Assembly (NCBI GenBank): GCA_038025085.1
Contig: CM076144.1
Coordinates: 15,531,501-15,595,500 of the forward strand
Source: Tetragonia tetragonoides
Lineage: Eukaryota > Streptophyta > Magnoliopsida > Caryophyllales > Aizoaceae
DNA length: 64,000 bases
Direction of reading: 5' to 3'
This document shows positions 44,601 through 57,650 of the stretch, piece after piece. Within the stretch, counting starts at the first letter, position 1, and each line of letters begins with the position of its first letter. Under the pieces are notes generated by a model. It did no database searches, was not told the origin of the DNA, and saw only the letters and a program-made list of their open reading frames with translations. The translations under genes were made by a program, and so were the position numbers.

Positions 44601-47005
44601 AGGGGAACATATGCTCACACATAAGGGGGAAAGTTTGTAGATATATGTGTGAGTGTGTTGAGTTAACTAAATTCATTAGATAACTTTGTGTATCACTCTT
44701 TGTTATTTCATATTGGTTTAAGTCAACTTAATTTTAAATAAATTTAGTTCAGTTCATTATATTTCAGTTCAGTTTTGTTTAGGTGAATCAAACAGAGCTT
44801 GAGTCTCCCTCCTCACTCAAATTTCTCCTTAGTATTTGATCAATCAGTATTTCTATATATTGGTATTTCTTTTTCTATTAGAAAATTTTCAGAATGACTT
44901 TTTCCAAAACGCGGCATAATATTTTTGGATATATTTCTTAAGGTAATGAATTGATGTGCGAGGTAGTGCATGCTTTAGTTCTTCCAATTTCAGTTTTTTA
45001 GTATATAAACGAATTTAGTATTATTGTTATTTCAAATTGAGTAAAAATGATTTGACTCGAGCAGATGACAAATATTACAGAAACTAGAGATATTATTCAT
45101 CTTTGTTCATATTATATTTTCTTGTCAGTATCTCTTTTAAATTCATTATTAATTATCATATTGAAGTCTTATGAAATGGGGGTGTGAATAAAAGTTCATT
45201 TCATGTTCTTCCGGTTATAAAAATTAATTGACTGTAGCTTTTGATGCTTATATTTAGTATATAGTATTTGGCCATGTTTATTAGTGTGCAATCACTAATA
45301 TCATCTTGCATATGGGTGTTTACGCTTAACATAAATGTATCTTGTAAGTGTCTTATGTAATCCATGTGGAATTTTAGAACTCTCCAACTATTCCACGATA
45401 ATGCGGAGCAGGTGACCTCGCAGGTGGGGGGTGAGAGCTATTCTAGGTCTATGTTCTTTCGTTATTTTTCAATATTTCACAATTAAGTTAACTATTAAGA
45501 ATTACATGAACTTCAGTTTGATGGTTTAATTTCAGTTTATGTCATAGATGTTGTTTAATGGTAAGAGTTACAGTAACACATGCATGGCATCTGATTATGG
45601 TGATCAATGTCTAAACCTATGATAAGGAGTATTAAAATGGTAAAGTCAGTGGGAGCAAAGTAATATTGATATACATATAGTTTTTGTGTTTATGAGAGAC
45701 TAGCTAACTGCTAGTTATTGTCATTGACAGTGAGTGTCATGTACCATTTGACTGTCTTGGTTTCTTTAGTCGCACCAAGGATAAAGATTCTTATTGTTTC
45801 AATAGACAAGTTTTTTGCTCCTACGTCTAATTTTCAGGAAAATTTTAGTGGTACAATGATGTGCATTATTTGTAGTATACCTATAAGCCAATGTGCTTTC
45901 GACTCCTTTAGAATTCAGTACATTTAATTGTTATGCCATTGGGTTTCAATTAAGGTGATTCATGTGTCATTAAGTCTATTTCATATATTGTGGAGTGTTT
46001 CTGTTACCATTTGGCTTATATAGGAGTAATTAAGTTTTTCGTGAGATACTTGATTATATGGAGTAGATTAGGTCTATCCTAACATTATTTAAATTGTGCA
46101 CTTATGTCATGGAGGACATGTTTACTCGATTATAACTTCAGTTTTCCTTCATAAAGTATAAAAAGACAATTTCTTCATGAGACAATAACACAGTAATTGA
46201 GTTATTTATGGAAAGATAAAGCTCATTTCATAATTTGCCATGACTTTCTGTTCATGAGCATGCTTGTAGATTGACTTACAAGAAGTCTGTTATTTTACAG
46301 TTTAAAGTTATTGTCTATTAAGTGCATATAGGAATCAAGATTTAAAGTTTAAGATTAAGCCGAGCGTATGTGTTTGCATGAAACACTTTGGTTTTATGGC
46401 ATTATATTTAAGTGGAATGCATGTATTATTATCACTTCAGTTATCTCTTTTCCCCTATTGGGAAATGGTGTCCTCTTAATCTGTTTAGTTGCTATTGAAT
46501 GTGGTTGCAGGCCTTAAGAGGCTTAGTGAGACAAAATTCAGTGCCTTTTCATTTCTGTTGCTTGGGTAAACTTCAGTTCAGTGCCTTTCGGGCAACTTCA
46601 GTGTAGTGCCTTACGGGCAACTTCAGTTCATTTGGGTTTATGGCTTGTTTCAGTTGCAGGTTTGGAATTATGGCAATACCGTTGAGTCTTGTGAGTGAAG
46701 GAATAGGATCCTCTAAAGCGGGATGCCTGTACCGCTCTTGCAGCTTAGTGGAGTTATAGTTCTGGCTTGTGGCCTATCGTTTTGGGTTTATATATGAGCT
46801 AGCTACATTAGCATTGGTTTTTAAGTGGCCACAAATTACTCAAAATGTTTTTCAAAAGTTTTTGAGTATTCTTAAGTATATTTTTCCTAATATGTATAAT
46901 TACTATATTTAAAGAACAAATCACAATTTTATTACAAATTGTTTAAGTTTTTGGTTTTCAGTTTTTTCAGCGACTTCCTTGTAGTCTATGGTCCAAGTGG
47001 GAGAA
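41617..47005 (+). other. Non-coding interior of the LARD-like element
   Basis: AT-rich, no Gag or Pol similarity in any frame. It contains the ~70-bp repeats at 43218-43610 and a pair of short repeats GTGCCTTWCGGGCAACTTCAG at about 46578-46625. It also has frequent TTCAGTT motifs. Confidence 0.6.
43218..43610 (+). repeat. Degenerate tandem repeats of about 58-76 bp
   Basis: The core GTGATTCAACAACAAATTTG with following GATGCYAGAAGATTAAT recurs with starts at 43218, 43291, about 43361 (degenerate), 43437, 43495 and 43565. A further isolated copy is near 42545. Confidence 0.7.
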
Positions 47006-47413
47006 TGTTGGACTTGTAATTAAGTGGACCATGACTCAAGTAGTCGATATTCAGTTCAGTGCTAATATTCAGTTTAGTGGGCCAATAATACAAGTCCATT
47101 AAGTATTCAGTTAGGCCAAAACCCAATAGGATTCCAACGGTGGTAGGAATCAAATTAAGACCTATTATTAGGTTTGTCCCACATCGGGAACTTGAGGTAA
47201 AGAGATCCCCATTGTGGCAATATAAATATAAACCCCTTCAGTTCAGATCACCACCCTCTTGCATATATTACTCACAGTGAAAGACTCCCATACCTAGACA
47301 AAAAGTATTTAATGTTGCGGTGCTCTCTCATGGCTTCAGGTTAGTAAAATTAATTTTGTTTTGTACTAGTAGATTAATATTAATCGATCTATGGTTTTAG
47401 ATCCAATTCAACA
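47006..47413 (+). repeat. 3' LTR of the non-coding element
   Basis: Follows the purine tract AAGTGGGAGAA and matches 41196-41601 with about 96 percent identity. Confidence 0.88.
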
Positions 47414-48163
47414 AGTCATACTCCATCTGTTGTCAATTAGTTAGTTAGATTGGAATAAGATTTACTGTCTTATTTTGACTAGGCCTAAGTTAATTAATAA
47501 AACTTAAAACTAGTGAAATATCATTGTTTCAAGCTGAATCTATTAACTTACAAGGACTTACTCGAATTATACATTAGAATATTCGTAGTTGTGCTTTCAA
47601 ATATACTTTTTAACTATAAGAGAGACAGTTTGTATCCATGACTCAAAAGACAGGTTATGTAGAATTCTTATTCACCCTTAAACGGATCGCAAAGTTCGTT
47701 GTAGGGTTGAATTTTACGGAAAATGTCGTCATGAGTTTAATTTCACTTGGCCACTTTGTCGAGTCTGTCTACAAGATTATCTTGTTCGCTTATTCTTGCA
47801 TACTTTAGGAGTAGTGGATCCGAGTTTTTCGTAAAAAAAAAACAAAAACAAATAGTAGGCTTATTACTACTCACCACCCAAAAAAATCAGTAAATGATCA
47901 AACAAAGGTATGTATTGAGCAATAAATGCAGCATGTTAGCGTCTCGTGAGGAGAGTAGTTCACCCTGTTAATTCTCTCTTGCACCTTTTCTCCTACTTAC
48001 CGTGCCGCAATATGTCTCTTGAATGGTATTACGTGGTCTCACGTTTATTACCTTGGGATCAATTACGTGCGTCCGTGTCCGTTTACCCCCGCGCTACAGA
48101 TTAAAGAGTACCGGGAAATCTCTCGTTGTTGCATCAAGACGTACTCAAACAGTAGTGAATACA

Positions 48164-48195
<32 letters not shown>

Positions 48196-48651
48196 TATAT
48201 GGAAGTCATGCAAGCCATGCTTCACTCTTTCACCACTTGGTATTAATTAACCCCTCAATATGATACTGTATGCAAGTTTTGCATGCATCTATAATTTTAT
48301 GTAACGAGATATAAATCTGCTGTATGGTGTATTTACGTACGTACGTGCTCTACATTTATGCTTCTGTAATTCTGTGGATATATAGAGAAGTGTTTGTCTG
48401 CACAGCTGCCGTAGTTTGATATTGGCGGCTAATTTGGCCTTATCCCATAAAACACACTTTAACCAATAAATGGTTGGTGTGAGTGATTTGACACTCTCAT
48501 CCACTAAGAGAGTGGATCTTGTAAATGGAGAAACTATTTAATCGGTGCACTATACCCCTTTATCATCCAACCCGGTACAAATTAAACAGGATTAGTATTG
48601 ACCCAAATGACCCAAAAAAATAAAACACACTTTGGGACTCGTAAAGGGGTG
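47414..48651. other. Non-coding stretch with a CT microsatellite
   Basis: A (CT)n run of about 28 bases lies at 48164-48191. No gene or transposon end is recognised; apparent ORFs over the CT run are repeat artefacts. Confidence 0.55.
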
Positions 48652-48847
48652 TGAAACAGAGAAGTTTTGGGGTGGAAGATCTCAAAGTCTATTAGCTGCG
48701 TGAAGAGAAATATATACAAGAGTTGTCTCCTAGCTTAGGAAACTTCCTATACTCCTACTCCAAATACAATACTTGCCTAATAGAAAAGATAAGTACCCAA
48801 AATACAAGATTACAGATCACAGAAAATATACTCAATATATTCCAACA
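48652..48847 (-). repeat. 3' LTR of Copia1
   Basis: Plus-strand ends TGAAACAGAG and TTCCAACA; matches 60209-60404 with about 99 percent identity. The purine-tract complement CCCCCC follows at 48848-48853. Confidence 0.9.
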
Positions 48848-48853
48848 CCCCCC

Positions 48854-50800
48854 TCAAGTTGGAGCATGTAGATCACAAATGCCCAACTTGGAAAGAAAGT
48901 AATCGAACTGTCGAGTTCCCAAGGCTTTGGTGAAAATATCAACAAGCTGTGTGTGCGTACTCACATAGGCGGGTCGAATGGTTCCACGAATTATCTCATC
49001 TCGCACAAAATGACAATCAACTTCTATATGTTTGGTGCGCTCATGAAAGACGGGATTGGCAGCTATATGAAGAGCCGCCTGACTGTCACAATAGAGCCTC
49101 ATAGGGGTCGGATGTGCGACACCAAGACTAGACAAAAGGGCTTTGAGCCACTTTAACTCACAAGTAGTTGTTTCCATGGAACGATACTCAGCCTCCGCAT
49201 AAGAACGAGACACTGTATGTTGCTTTTTAGTCTTCCAAGAAACGGGTGAATTACCCAACTGAACAAACCATCCAGTAAGAGAACGCCTACTGATAGGACA
49301 ACTCGCCCAATCAGAGTCACACCAACCATACAACTGCAAGTCACAGTCACGTCGTAACAAAATGCCCTGACCTGGACACCCCTTCAAATATCGTACAACA
49401 CGCAACGCGGCTTCCCAATAAGCCTCACGTGGTTGTTGCATGAACTGGGCTAACAGATGCACAGAATAAGAAAGCTCTGGCTGAGTAACTGAAAGATAAA
49501 TTAAACGCCCAACCAACCGTCTGTATTGCTCGGGATCACCAAAGAATTCCCCATCATCAGAAGCAAGCTTGTGATTTTGATCAAGAGGGATATTAACAGG
49601 TTTACCCCCCAACATTCCAGCTTCAGAAATTATGTCTAGCGTATATTTACGTTGACACAAAAAAATACCCTCGGGACCACGGGCTACTTCAATACCCAAA
49701 AAATATTTCAAGACACCCAAATCCTTCATGTAGAAACAATCACTCAAATACGTCTTAAATTCCCGGATTGCATCTCCATTATTGCCAGAAATAATTAAAT
49801 CATCAACATATGCAAGCACATTAAGCTGGAGTGTCCCACGTTGCATAGTAAACAAAGAGTAGTCAGAGCAACTTTGAACAAAGCCATACCTCTTCAATGC
49901 AGCAGCCAGCTTAGCAAACCAGCATCTTGGCGCTTGCTTTAACCCATAAAGGGATTTTTGTAGTCGACAAACCAAGCCGGGCTGGTATGCATTAAATCCA
50001 GGAGGCAATTTCATATACACCTCCTCCTCCAAGTCTCCATGAAGAAAAGCATTGTGAACGTCCATTTGATGAAGTTCCCAATCTTTCGCAGCTGCCACTG
50101 CAAGAGAGGTACGAACAGTAACCATCTTAGCAACCGGAGCGAAAGTCTCGTTGTAGTCAATCCCTTCTACTTGATTATTTCCAAGGATGACTAGTCGAGC
50201 CTTGTGTCTTTCTATTGTGTCATCCGAATTATATTTTGTTTTATACACCCATTTGCTCCCGATGGCTTTTTTTCCAGGTGGAAGCTTCTCCAGTGTCCAA
50301 GTTCCATTGGCCTCTAAGGCTTGAATTTCTTTCCCCATAGCTTCACGCCAACATTCATGTTGCACAGCCTCTGAAAAAGTGGTTGGTTCTTTCCCTGCAG
50401 TTATAGCTGCCAAAAAATTCCGATGTCGCACAGAAAGTTTGTTACAGTTCACATAATGTGTAATGGGGTAGGGCTTACCTGGAGGATGTGATGGTGCCGG
50501 TGAACTCGTAGAGGGGCTGCAAGTCCGCGTAGTATGTAAAACATAGTCCTTCAAATGAGGCGGTTAATGTTTGTTCCGATGTCCTCGACCCAGTGCCTCT
50601 TCCCCTACGTTATGTTGATTCTGCCTAGGAGAAGAAGTCCCATCAGCCCCCTGTACAGAATTTTCTTCGCTGCTTGTGCCACTAATAACACTCTCACTTC
50701 TTGCAGTAACACCATCATCATTGACACTAGAGACTTGTTCTTCATTCAACCCCTCTGGCTCCATATCCCCTGGCACAACCTCCTGAGAATTGACAGCCCG
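48854..50800 (-). pseudogene. Copia1 reverse transcriptase and RNase H, broken upstream
   Basis: The open stretch 50554-48854 (566 residues) contains a complete Copia reverse transcriptase. It begins near the EIQALEANGTWTLEKLPPGK motif and includes AFLHGDLEEEVYMKLPPGF and the catalytic LAYVDDLIISGN (about 49780-49815). The RNase H follows, with GWCDSDWASCPISRRSLTGW and the KHIEVDCHFVRDEI end. Upstream, a TAA at 50566 and a TAG near 50803 interrupt the frame between integrase and reverse transcriptase. The enzyme core itself looks intact, but it has no uninterrupted link to the rest of the polyprotein. Confidence 0.88.
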
Positions 50801-52310
50801 CTATGCATCCTTGCTACCCCCCTTTTCTTGATTGGTCCTTGGTGTCCAATCGTCATCACAATATATGGGATCATCAAAAATGGGCATATTCATGTCACAG
50901 CTAGTAGAACTTACTGGACTAGTATCACCGTCACTATAAGGAAACTCATTTTCTGAGAAAACAACATCCCTAGACACCAAGAACACCCCAAGCTCCAAAT
51001 CATACACTCTCCACCTTTCTTTCCAAAAGGATATCCCACAAAAATACATCGTCTACTTTTACTAGCAAATTTATCGCCATTTCTATCTTGGTTATGAACA
51101 TAACAAAGACTCCCAAAAACACGAAAATGATCATAAGAAGGGGGTTTTCCATGCAAAACTTCATAGGGGGTTTTACCATTCAATACCATGGAGGGGGTAC
51201 GATTAATAAGATAGGCAGCAGTTAAGACACATTCTCCCCAAAAATAACTAGGTAGATTGGCTTGAAAACGCAAAGCACGTGCAACATTTAATAGATGTCG
51301 GTGTTTCCGCTCTACTCGTCCATTTTGTTGAGGTGTCCCTTTAAAAGAGGTCTCATGTAAAATCCCATGTTCAAGAAAATAGTCTTTCAAACAAGTAATT
51401 TTTGTCCCATTGTCACTACGCTCAACTTTTACTTGTTTATTAAATTGACGCTCCACCATAGCAAAAAAATTACGCAAAGTTGGGGCCACTTGTGTTTTAT
51501 CATTAAGTAAGTAAATCCACACACCACGAGAAAAGTCATCAACAATTGTCAAAAAATAGGATGCACCACAAGATGCAAGCACTCTATAAGATCCCCATAA
51601 ATCACAATGAATTAATTGAAAAATATCTGTAGTTTTATTTTCACTAACAGGAAAACTATCCCTTGACTGTTTTGCTCTAAGGCAAACATCACACACTCTA
51701 TTTTCTAGACTATTCTTCTTACTGGAACCAACATTCGGTAAAAGTTCAACAATCTTAGCAGAAGGATGTCCCAACCTCTTGTGCCAAAGATCAAACGAAC
51801 TGCTCCCTTGAGTCTTCGCAGCATTTGCAGAATGAACACAGCGGAAGTAATAAAGCCCCTCATGTAGTTCACCCGCGCCAATCAGGATCCTCGAGGTGTA
51901 GTCCTGCATCACACACTTTTTCTTAGTGAGTACAACAAAACAATCATTGTCGTCAATTAACTGTGACACTGAAATTAAGTTACAGTTTAATTGAGGTACA
52001 AATAAAACATTCAGTAGTTTGAGGTTTCCATCAAGGACTACTGTTCCTTCTTTAGTAGCCATAACTTGCTCTCCGTTCGGCAATTCCACCGGGCATCCCT
52101 TCACGTCGCGTAAATCAGTCAAGCAACTCAGATTTCCTGTCATGTGATTAGATGCCCCAGTGTCAATTAACCACTTCAATTTATATGTTTTCTTACCAGT
52201 AGTATGCTCATTGCTCGATAATTTTTGGGCACTCAGCAAATTAACCAAGGCCTGCAATGTCTCTTCATTGACATTCCCTACATCTATACCACCATGTCCG
52301 GTAGTAGTAG
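50801..52310 (-). pseudogene. Copia1 protease-integrase, frameshifted
   Basis: Reading from 52310 leftwards, the protease motif WLIDTGASNHMTGNL is at about 52135-52180. The pre-integrase region follows with LWHKRLGHPSAKIVELL. The integrase core has THCDLWGSYR-like residues (ending IHCDLWGSY), ERSDNGTKITCLKDYF and GTPQQNGRVERKHRHLL, the last with the catalytic Glu. A one-base deletion near 51025, just after YPFGKKG, shifts the frame; reading continues in another frame with WRVYDLELGVFLVSRDVVFS to 50801. Confidence 0.87.
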
Positions 52311-52314
52311 CATT

Positions 52315-52916
52315 TGAAGGAATTTCTAACCACTAACATGATCATACATGCATAATAGAAATTCGATTAACCCAGAAAACATGTGATTACTGTAATTAAA
52401 TATCAAATCGAAATCCTACCTTACTCCTTGGTCGCTGGTTGGATGAACAGTGGTTGGGTATGGATGAACACGTCAGATGTCGTGCCCCAACTGGTATCCA
52501 CACACAGGCTCGAATCCACACGTCAGTATGCTAGTACTGCGATCCCGTTCACAATCTCCGTTCTCTCCTTACTCTAATGACACACAGTTAGGGTTTCGTG
52601 AAAACTGATTATCACGTGTGACCCTAACTGATCAGAAGTCACGATATATATAGGGATGCAGGAGGGCTGATTAGGTTAAGTGTGTAATGGGCCTAATCCG
52701 AATTAGACCCTTCTAATAAAACGAGCTTGTTAAGTGTGCGACCCTGCTGGTTTACTTAATGTGGCAGTAAGTCCAAAACTCTTTTCGGGCCCACAAATCG
52801 TAATTGGTTTCTAGCAAAACATTACGATTACCCATTTAAGTAAAGATCGATTTCCATAGTCCAACCAATAATGCGATTATTAATTCTTATGATTAGTTCA
52901 TAGGGCAAATCCAACA
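52315..52916 (-). repeat. 3' LTR of Copia2
   Basis: Plus-strand ends TGAAGGAATTTC and AAATCCAACA; the purine tract complement ATCTCCCACTTGCA follows. The first 42 bases (52315-52356) have no counterpart in the other LTR. Confidence 0.88.
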
Positions 52917-53697
52917 ATCTCCCACTTGCACTATAGCTAATCATACATCGATGATCCCTTTGTCATGTGATACCTAAATTGACCATAAGGAAGGAGTAGT
53001 GTCATCCCTATATAGTTCAATTATGACTTTCTCGATTCCGCAGTTAAACTGTTTAAAACAAACGATTGACTTTCAATCCATTTGAGCACGACCATGCATT
53101 TCACAGTTTAAACCCATCGAGGGGCCCATAGATATCTTACTCCCATTATATGAGAGTGACAAATCTCATCTTGCTCACTCACATTCCTCCGCATGACTTA
53201 CAACACATCATTCAATTATCTTTATAGTCATCCGATTAAGGATTAACGTTCGATAATATCAAGATATGCTAAACTTCATATAGGAAACCATGGTGAGTTC
53301 AGGTCAAAGGATCAAATTAAAAGTTGCATATGAAAAACATTGATGACACTTATATAACAATCCTTTCAATGTTTTTGAAATGGGTCGGTCCAATGCAATG
53401 TTCTCTAACATTTATCCATGTGATCAATTTCATATCTCATAATTATGACCTGTGAAACTTGGTCATCAATCAATTCACATGATAGCCTCAATAGTTATGA
53501 AATTCCCACAAATAATGATAACTGACTACGGACAATTAGAATAATTATATTTATAACAATAGAGTCTCACAATCAAGTCACATACTTGATGATCTACATC
53601 ATATAAATTATTCATTGGGACATCAATAAATAAATCGAACATAAGTCACAAAATAAACCTCCCACTAGGACAGAGACCAATCATTCATGAATCTAAG
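52917..53697 (-). other. Copia2 3' untranslated region
   Basis: Non-coding stretch between the RNase H stop and the 3' LTR, longer than in most Copia elements; no second ORF was found. Confidence 0.55.
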
Positions 53698-54660
53698 TCA
53701 TTGTGTAATAGTATGACGCTCATGCTTATCCTGTGGTAGAGGCTTAGTCAGCGGATCAGCAATGTTCATTTCCGATGATACTCTGCACACCTTGACATCT
53801 TCCATTTGTACAAAGCTTCGTATCAAATGGTAACGTCTGAGTATATGCCTAGTTTTCTGATGATCCCTAGGCTCCTTCGCCGGTGCAATGGCCCCATTAC
53901 TGTCACAATAAAGGTCCATTGGGTTCGAACTATTAAGTATCACCCCAAGTTCAATGATGAATTTTTGAATCCACACTGCTTCTTTTGCTGCTTCAGAAGC
54001 AGCAGTATACTCGGCTTCTGTTATAGAATCAGCAACTGTATCTTGTTTGGAACTCTTCCAACTAACTGCTCCTCCATTCAGAATGAATACAAATCCTGAC
54101 TGTGATCGGGAATCATCCTTATCCGTTTGGAAGCTTGCATCAGTGTAACCACTTACTGTGAGTTCCTCTTCACCACCATAGACAAGAAACACATCCTTAG
54201 TCCTTCTCAAGTACTTGAGGATGCTCTTGACTGCGACCTAGTAACTTTCACCTGGATTAGATTGGTATCTACTCTTCATGCTCAAAGCACAAGCAACGTC
54301 AGGACGAGTACACATCATGGCATACATGATAGAACCTGTAGCAGAAGCATAAGGAATTCTACTCATGCGATCTCGCTCATCTTGTGTCGAAGGACACTGA
54401 GTCTTGCTAAGAGTTATGCCATGTGACATGGGAAGATTACCTTTCTTGGAATCTTGCATGTTGAGCCTTTTCAACACCTTATCTATATAGGTACTCTGGC
54501 TTAAGCCCAAGAGTCTTTTTGATCTATCTCTATAGATCCTAATCCCCAAGATATAGGTTGTCTCTCCCATGTCTTTCATTGAGAAACACTTTCCCAAAAA
54601 GGCCTTGACTGACTGAAGTGTAGGAATATCATTTCCAATCAGTAATATGCGTCCACATAT
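53698..54660 (-). pseudogene. Copia2 reverse transcriptase end and RNase H
   Basis: From 54660 leftwards: ILLIGNDIPTLQSVKAFLGK, then the YASATGSIMYAMMCTRPDVA motif (about 54300-54360). A TAG near 54239, likely from TGG, interrupts the frame. RNase H follows with GYTDASFQTDKDDSRSQSG and GGAVSWKSSKQDTVADSITE and a DPLTKPLPQDKHERH end. The reading is one base out of register with the upstream frame. Confidence 0.87.
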
Positions 54661-56300
54661 AAGACCAAGAATACCACAGCGCTCCCACGAACCTTCTTGT
54701 AAACACAAGGTTCTTCTTCGCATCTAAGGAAATCAAACTCTTTGATTGCCTCATTGAAGCGAAGCTTCCAACTCCTGGATGCTTGCTTCAATCCATAAAT
54801 AGATCGCTGAAGCTTGCATACGTTTCCTCCTGGTGATGTGAAGCCCTCGGGTTGTGTCATGTACACATCCTCTTCCAGGTTTCCATTAAGGAAAGCTGTC
54901 TTCACATCCATCTGCCATATCTCATAGTCATAATATGCAGCAATGGCAAGGAGTATCCTAATGGATTCAAGCATTGCGACGGGCGAAAAGGTTTCATCAT
55001 AATTTATCCCATGAATTTGATTATAACTTTTTGCCACCAATCGTGCCTTGAATATATAAACATTCCCATGCATGTCAATTTTCTTCTTGAAAACCCATTT
55101 ACACTCAATGATTTTTACGCCATCGGGTGGGTCTATCAAAGTCCATACTTTGTTTTCATACATGGAATCCATTTCAGATTTCATGGCTTGAAGCCATTTT
55201 TCGGAATCTGGGCCCATCATTGCTTCCGTGTAAGTCGTAGGCTCGTCATCCTCTATTAATAATATATGACGATGTTCAGTCACCAAGAAACCATATCTAA
55301 TGGGTTCTCGGCGCTCTCTTTCAAACCTACGAGGGGATGGTGCCACAGGTGTAGCTACTACAACATCTTGTAAACTACTTTGAGTCTCCTCATAAATTGG
55401 AGTACTCTCCTGTGGCTTTCGAACCTCTTCGAGTTGCAATTTACTCCCACTGGTTCCTTTAAAAAGAAACTCTCTTTCTAAGAAGACACCATGTCGAGCC
55501 ACAAACACTTTGTTGTCGGTGGGATGGCAAAAGTAATATCCTTTAGTTTCTTTAGGATATCCCACAAAGAAGCATTTATCAGATTTAGGTTCAAGCTTAT
55601 TAGAAAGTAAACGTTTTACATAAGCTTCACAATCCCAAATCTTTAGAAAAGTCAAGCTGGGAACTTTTCCCGTCCATTTCTCAAATGGTGTCTTTTCTAC
55701 TGATTTTGATGGACTCCTGTTAAGTGTGAACGCGGCTGTCTCAAGAGCATATCCCCAAAAAGATATTGGAAGACTAGTAAGGCTCATCATTGATCGAACC
55801 ATGTCTAACAAAGTTCGATTTATCCTCTCCGATACACCATTCCATTGAGGTGTACCTGGAGGGGTGAGTTGTGAAACAATTCCACAATCTTTCAAATCAC
55901 TATCGAACTCTTGGCTTAGATACTCACCCCCTCGATCTGATCGAAGGGCTTTAATCTTTTTTCCAAGTTGATTTTGTACTTCATTCTGAAACTCCCTGAA
56001 CTTTTCAAAGGATTCAGATTTATGCCTCATCAAGTAGACATAACCATACATGCTGAAGTCATCAGTAAAGGTAATGAAGTAGTGGTAACCTCCTCTAGCA
56101 ACTGTGCTTAATGGTCCGCATACATCAGTATGTATGAGGTCTAATAAATCACTTGCTCTCTCAATGTGTCCAGTGAAAGGTGCCTTAGTCATCTTCCCTA
56201 ATAAACAAGACTCACATGTCTCAAATGACTTAAAGTCAAATGAGGTTAAAAGTCCATCATTGTGGAGCTTTTGAACACGTTTCTCGTTTATATGTCCAAG
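54639..56300 (-). pseudogene. Copia2 integrase and reverse transcriptase, frameshift in the active site
   Basis: The open stretch 56192-54639 contains the integrase core (HTDVCGPLSTVARGGYHYFI, RSDRGGEYLSQEF, GTPQWNGVSERINRTLLDM), the C-terminal GYPKETKGYYF motif and most of the reverse transcriptase (CKWVFKKKIDMHGN, MDVKTAFLNGNLEEDVYM, SIYGLKQASRSWKLRF). It ends at LVLYVDAYY, where one base is missing in the codon after YVD (about 54650). The catalytic YVDD motif is therefore broken and the rest continues in another frame. Confidence 0.88.
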
Positions 56301-56303
56301 ATT

Positions 56304-57650
56304 TCAATGCCAAAGGTAAGTTGGGTTAGAGTCATTTGATTTGAGCCTCTTAGTAGTTATGTTATAAACTGGAATTTTAAGGTCTAGAACATAAAGGTCA
56401 TTTTTCATTGGACCGCTACCATAAAATATATCATCTTTATAAAAGGAACAACATTTGTTCTTAATCACAAAGACAAAATCTTCTAAGTCCAAAACGGAAA
56501 CAGAAATAATATTCCTGCTAATGGCAGGTACATAATAACAATTATTGAGTTCTAAAACCAATCCAGATGGCAAACTTAAATAAAATGTTCCTACAGATAA
56601 CGCAGCAACTCTTGCTCCATTTCCAACGCGCAGGTCCACTTCTCCTTTTGCCAAAGTCCTACTTCTCTTTAATCCCTGCACATTTGCACAAATGTGAGCA
56701 CCACATCCGGTATCTAATACCCAAGAAGTAGAATTTGAAGAAGTAAATACATTTACTTCTATAACATAACATTTACCTGAAGTTGAAGGAACACTTTCCT
56801 TGTTCTTCTTCAGATCCTCCAAATATTTCTTGCAATTCCTCTTCCAATGCCCAAGCTCATTGCAGTAGAAGCACTTGGTTTCATCATTAGGACCAGACGA
56901 GGGTTTGAACATAGGCTTTCCTTTGGGTTGATTCACAATCGGACCCTTCATGATAGCCTTTCCCTTGTCCTTAACTTGACCATATTTCTTAAACTGGCCC
57001 CCTTTTCTAACCATTAGAACATTGGGAGTTGGGTCCTTCTTGACGTTTTGCTCAGCAGTTTTAAGCATCCCATGCAGCTCAGCCAATGACTTGTTAAGAT
57101 TATGCATATTATAGTTCATAACAAAAGTATCATAATCATTAGTCAATGACGCTAAGATGATATCAGTGGCTAACTCTTGACCCATTGGGGAGCCCAGTTT
57201 TTTCAAGTACTCAACATAACCAATCATATTGATCACATGAGGACTAACTGAACTTCCTTTCCCCATCTTGCACTTAACCAAGTCAGACACAGTGTTAAAC
57301 CTCTCATTTTGTGCTTGCTCCTGAAACATTCCTTTCAGGCTCTCAATCATCTCATAAGCCTCCATACTTTCATATCGCTTCTGAAGCTCAGAATTCATGG
57401 TGGCTAGCATGAGACAACTGACATCAATTGAATCATCTTTGAGCTTCTGATAAGCATTCCTCTCAACATGAGGAGCATTGGTAGCAGGAGCCTTCTTAGG
57501 GACTGGTTTCTCAAGGACATATTCCTTTTTCTCTTGTTTGAGAACAATTCTCAAGTTTCGATACCAGTCCAAGAAATTGGTTCCATTCAGTTTGTCCTTC
57601 TCAAGGACGGATCGCAGTGAAAATGAGTGTGATGGTGTAGGGTTTGACAT
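56304..57650 (-). pseudogene. Copia2 Gag-protease, 448 aa open stretch ending at a premature TGA
   Basis: ATG at 57650 starts MSNPTPSHSFSLRSVLEKDK. The Copia Gag core runs to about residue 240. The zinc knuckle CFYCNELGHWKRNC is at about 56845-56885 and the protease motif WVLDTGCGAHI at about 56700-56735. The stretch ends YLWH-stop, where the pre-integrase motif WHRNLGHI is expected; the TGA is one base from CGA (Arg). The sequence after the stop continues in frame with NLGHINEKRVQKL. Gag and protease are otherwise complete. Confidence 0.87.

Larger units (their letters stand above)
41196..47413 (+). mobile_element. Large non-coding LTR retrotransposon (LARD-like), 6.2 kb
   Basis: LTRs of 406 and 408 bp (41196-41601 and 47006-47413) with TGTTGG...CAACA ends flank 5.4 kb without any ORF above about 70 codons. 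Flanking AGTTA and AGTCA are the probable duplication. A purine tract AAGTGGGAGAA precedes the 3' LTR and a primer-site-like TGGTACCAAAACC follows the 5' LTR. The LTRs differ at about 15 positions, near 4 percent. The LTR and purine-tract wording resemble Copia elements; the absence of all proteins marks it as dependent on a partner. Confidence 0.85.

Noticed and set aside
48019..48250. Two 75-codon ORFs with Leu-Ser runs
   Set aside because: They are produced by the (CT)n microsatellite and overlap in two frames.
52383..52577. 64-codon ORF, repeated at 58618-58812
   Set aside because: It is in both Copia2 LTRs, antisense to the element, with no domain.
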